Under the pieces are notes generated by a model that was given only the letters and a program-made list of their open reading frames with translations, was not told where the DNA came from and ran no database searches. Source: JAFDZW01 sp964404255 (GTDB taxonomy: Bacteria; Bacteroidota; Ignavibacteria; Palsa-1295). Taken from it: 64,000 nt of DNA. Location: NCBI GenBank assembly GCA_964404255.1, contig CAYOJJ010000001.1, positions 1 to 64,000 on the forward strand. Reading direction: 5' to 3'. Shown here piece by piece: positions 61,300 through 64,000 of the stretch (positions within the stretch are counted from its first letter, which is position 1; the number at the start of each line of letters is the position of its first letter). A program made the position numbers and the translations under genes.

Positions 61300-64000
61300 T
61301 TAGTGAGCGATCGTCAACTTCTGGGTCTGGGTAAAGTTGCCGGCATGGATCGTGTAGAAGTAGGTACCTTCTGCAAGATTCGAACCATCGATCTTCACTT
61401 CATGACGACCGGCAGAAACCGTCGTATTGACGAGCTTCGATACTTCCTGACCAAGAGCATTGGTAAGGGTGATCGTGACGAACGACTCGGCCGGAACCGT
61501 ATAGTTGAATACGGTAACTGCACCAGCCGGGTTCGGATAGCTCGACTCGAGAGCAAAGCCATTCGAAGCTTCGGAAGCGCCACTCTTAAGAGCAAGCACC
61601 ACCTGCTTTACACTGGCGTCGCGAACGAGCACCGTACCGTTACCGCTGACAGAACCGATAACATTACCGCTGAGATCGCGGACTTCAACGATACCCGAAA
61701 CGTTCTCGAAGTTCATCGAGACCGGATAGTTGTTCGAAGCGATCTTTACGATGTGCTCATTACCCGAAGCAACCAAGCTGCCATTATTCTCGGCAAAGCG
61801 AGCATCGAAATCCGTCATAGCCGGCGGCATTTCATAATGATCGTTGCTCTGAGCAAGCGTCGAGTGACCGAAATACAAGCTCTGGCCATTCTGTGCTGCA
61901 TCGCGAACCGTAACCTTTGCAAGCTCTGCACGAACCATTTCCGTAGCATCGGCAGAAAGTTTGCAGCTTACGTTCGGCTCCGGCATATTGATGTTATAGA
62001 AGCTCTCATCCGAAACTTTCACGAAGTAGCCATGTCCCGGCTTGATATAACCAACCGGCTCATACCCACCGCCCGGAACATACTCAAAATAGTCGCTCTG
62101 ACGCTGCGGGTTACCGCTTCCACCAGGAACCGGCGTAAAGAAGATGAACGAGAAGTTCGGGTTCGTGCAGACCGGGAAGCTGACACCACCGACGGTGTTC
62201 CAACCGGCATGCATGCGGACGTTAGCAACGGTATTCGAACGAACACCGGAAACCAAGTTATCCGTACCGACAACCGTACCATAATGAATCATATATCCAC
62301 GGCCGAACTCTAACTGGTTAGCGGCAGTCCAACCGGCATTAGAAGCATAGCTGAACGGCGTACCGGTGGAATTCGGGAAGATCACGTTCGAAGCCGGGTT
62401 CGGCGGAACTACCGGTAACGAGATCAAATTCCAAGCCTGCTTTACGAGATCGGCTGTCTGGCCTTTTGAACCAGGAGTATATTCGATAATAAAGCTATTG
62501 ATGCTTGGGTCGCGGATAACGATACAACGCGTATTGCCAACCGGCGTAGCCTCACGCATATTGAAAGAGAACAGGCTGCCGTTGAGAACATCGCGAACGA
62601 TAACACGTGAGCCTTCCGGGAAATCAGCCGGATCCATGCAGATCGTTACCGGGTAGCACAATGGGCCACCGCTGCCGAATACAACTTTATACTGCAAGCT
62701 GGTATCGAGCCTATCCGAACGGATATCGCGGATCGTTCCGAGGTTACTCGGGTTAGCAAAAGCGGTATCGGATTCCGGATGCATCGGCTCGAAGTAAGCA
62801 TAGCAGCGCTTGGTCGAATCGAGATTCGAAAGAGCAGCAGCTTTATCACCGTCTGTGAAGAGATCTTCGCCATAGAGAAGATCGATGCCATCGGTTGCGC
62901 CTTTAGCCGTACCGAAGACGAGATTACGCGTACAGGTCGGCGAGCAGGAATTGGTAATGCTTACGTGAATACCACTTCCGCTACCGGCGGTCGGCTCATC
63001 CATCTGACCGCGTACTACGAAGGTCACCTTGATACGAGTCGGCGAATTGGCAGCTCCATCGGCAGTGAGCGTGACATAGCCGTAATAAATACCAGGTGCT
63101 AAACCGGACGGGTTTGCGCTGATGAACAATTGCTTTTCATCCGAAGAGATCGAACCAGGATAATCAATCTTCTGAATATAGACGCAGTGCTGCGGATTGT
63201 TACCCGTCAAACCGACGAACAACCAAGGCTGATCGGTACAGATATTGACATTGACTAGACGGGTAGAAGGAATAGCGTCACGTACCTGAAGATTGATCAA
63301 TGGATTCTGCTGTGTTACATCTGTCGGATCGAAGACTAACGTACGGAGCAGGTCGTAATTCTTGTTATCGGTAGAATTAAGAGCAATGAACGGACGAAGT
63401 TCGAATGCCGGAAGATCCGTAATATACACTGGGAGGTACCCACGGATGAAGTTCTGATATCCATAGAAGTTACCGCGGGTATAGTTTGCCGGATCGTACT
63501 GGTAATCGCCGACGTGATCGGCAAATTTTGCAGAATCAAGCTGGAGAGCGGTCGTATTAACCGTCCAATTCTGGATAATCTTGAAACGGACATACAACAA
63601 CACTGCTTCCGAATCCGGATAGACATTCGGGCCGGAACCGACGTTTGGCGTCAGCGGGAGCGGTACTTCGCTCGAACCCGTAATGCGGATAATACGGTGG
63701 AAGGGGTTTGTGGTATCGTTTGCCGACTGCTCAGTATAACGGATATAGAAAGGAGCGGCTAATGCCTGAGCCGTGGCTAAATTCTTGTCCGGGCCAACGG
63801 TGACGATCGGCGATCCATGAGCCGGATCGTTATCGATCGTAATCGCCTGATTCGGATAATGAATCTGGAATTCGAAGCTGCGAATCGGCACAAGGTACTG
63901 ACCGTCAACGCCCAAGATGCGCTGATCGTCAGATTTCCAAGTACCATCCTTGGTGTTCGGATTCTTCGTCGGGTCGGTGGGATTCTTAATGAATACCGGC
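61300..64000 (-). CDS. Large secreted protein with T9SS sorting domain, 5' end outside the window
   Basis: The frame is open to the window edge, so the N terminus is missing; at least 900 residues are present. A cohesin-like module is visible near the edge (IRSFEFQIHYPNQAITIDND). A segment with DIRSDRLDTSLQYKVVFGSG and EGSRVIVRDVLNGSLFSFNM follows, then ITLTNALGQEVSKLVNTTVS and GTYFYTIHAGNFTQTQKLTI, a T9SS type A sorting domain. Compared with other T9SS clients here, the codon use looks high-expression-like (strong preference for certain codons such as GAA, ACC and CGT), suggesting an abundant surface protein. Function is unknown. Confidence 0.8.
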   Translation of the reverse strand, partial: PVFIKNPTDPTKNPNTKDGTWKSDDQRILGVDGQYLVPIRSFEFQIHYPNQAITIDNDPAHGSPIVTVGPDKNLATAQALAAPFYIRYTEQSANDTTNPFHRIIRITGSSEVPLPLTPNVGSGPNVYPDSEAVLLYVRFKIIQNWTVNTTALQLDSAKFADHVGDYQYDPANYTRGNFYGYQNFIRGYLPVYITDLPAFELRPFIALNSTDNKNYDLLRTLVFDPTDVTQQNPLINLQVRDAIPSTRLVNVNICTDQPWLFVGLTGNNPQHCVYIQKIDYPGSISSDEKQLFISANPSGLAPGIYYGYVTLTADGAANSPTRIKVTFVVRGQMDEPTAGSGSGIHVSITNSCSPTCTRNLVFGTAKGATDGIDLLYGEDLFTDGDKAAALSNLDSTKRCYAYFEPMHPESDTAFANPSNLGTIRDIRSDRLDTSLQYKVVFGSGGPLCYPVTICMDPADFPEGSRVIVRDVLNGSLFSFNMREATPVGNTRCIVIRDPSINSFIIEYTPGSKGQTADLVKQAWNLISLPVVPPNPASNVIFPNSTGTPFSYASNAGWTAANQLEFGRGYMIHYGTVVGTDNLVSGVRSNTVANVRMHAGWNTVGGVSFPVCTNPNFSFIFFTPVPGGSGNPQRQSDYFEYVPGGGYEPVGYIKPGHGYFVKVSDESFYNINMPEPNVSCKLSADATEMVRAELAKVTVRDAAQNGQSLYFGHSTLAQSNDHYEMPPAMTDFDARFAENNGSLVASGNEHIVKIASNNYPVSMNFENVSGIVEVRDLSGNVIGSVSGNGTVLVRDASVKQVVLALKSGASEASNGFALESSYPNPAGAVTVFNYTVPAESFVTITLTNALGQEVSKLVNTTVSAGRHEVKIDGSNLAEGTYFYTIHAGNFTQTQKLTIAH

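Noticed and set aside
1..64000. CRISPR array or defence island
   Set aside because: The repeats present are few, irregularly spaced and not of the spacer-repeat form; no cas or known defence genes are seen.

Overview
The window looks like a chromosome segment of a Bacteroidota/Chlorobiota-type (FCB group) bacterium. Kapabacteria or Ignavibacteria relatives are my best guess, but no rRNA is present to settle it. The reasons are ten secreted proteins with C-terminal type IX secretion (T9SS) sorting domains, Sec signal peptides, few strong Shine-Dalgarno sites, and a housekeeping set typical of that group. Coding density is high, both strands are used, and there is no phage, integrase, transposase or CRISPR array.

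Layout. 0.2-4.5 kb: copper export pair copZ-copA (minus), then an isolated nuoC-nuoD pair of complex I. 4.6-9.3 kb: a region rich in modular intergenic repeats, holding an AT-rich T9SS protein, two divergent small XRE regulators around a perfect 15-bp inverted repeat, and a secreted DUF2723-tail-like protein. 9.3-15.3 kb: a D-Ala-D-Ala ligase-family enzyme opposite a tight operon of HEAT/cyclophilin protein, Pta, SurE and FtsX; then tRNA-Val(CAC). 15.4-19.0 kb (minus): ECF sigma factor, GT-C membrane glycosyltransferase, DUF2461 protein and a frameshifted VOC protein. 19.2-26.3 kb: a lipoprotein, a secreted protein, sucC, a T9SS protein, tRNA-Leu(UAG), tig and clpP. 26.4-32.4 kb (minus): ppk1 overlapping a PAP2 phosphatase gene, and a large beta-propeller T9SS protein. 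32.7-39.8 kb (mostly plus): XRE regulator, ssb, an MCE/MlaD protein, an SDR epimerase, a structured intergenic stretch, a lipoprotein (minus), a patatin-Omp85 fusion and an SDR. 39.8-56.7 kb: the T9SS client-rich part (a 1391-aa Hydin-like protein, two tandem paralogs, an M1 peptidase, a beta-propeller protein) with GNAT, aat and a VWA-OmpA protein in between. 56.9-64 kb (minus): a T9SS protein, xseA, xseB and dxs in one tight run, and at the right edge a 5'-truncated T9SS protein that runs out of the window.

The genes suggest an envelope-focused organism: secreted adhesin- or enzyme-like proteins exported by T9SS (the machinery itself is not in this window), outer-membrane lipid handling (MCE protein, patatin-Omp85), polyphosphate and phosphate metabolism (ppk1, PAP2, pta, surE), and proteostasis (tig, clpP, secreted cyclophilin). 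I see no clearly new defence or mobile system. The most distinctive signals are the XRE pair with its operator, the frameshifted VOC gene, the composite intergenic repeats, the ppk1-PAP2 overlap, several unusual domain architectures, and the density of T9SS clients.
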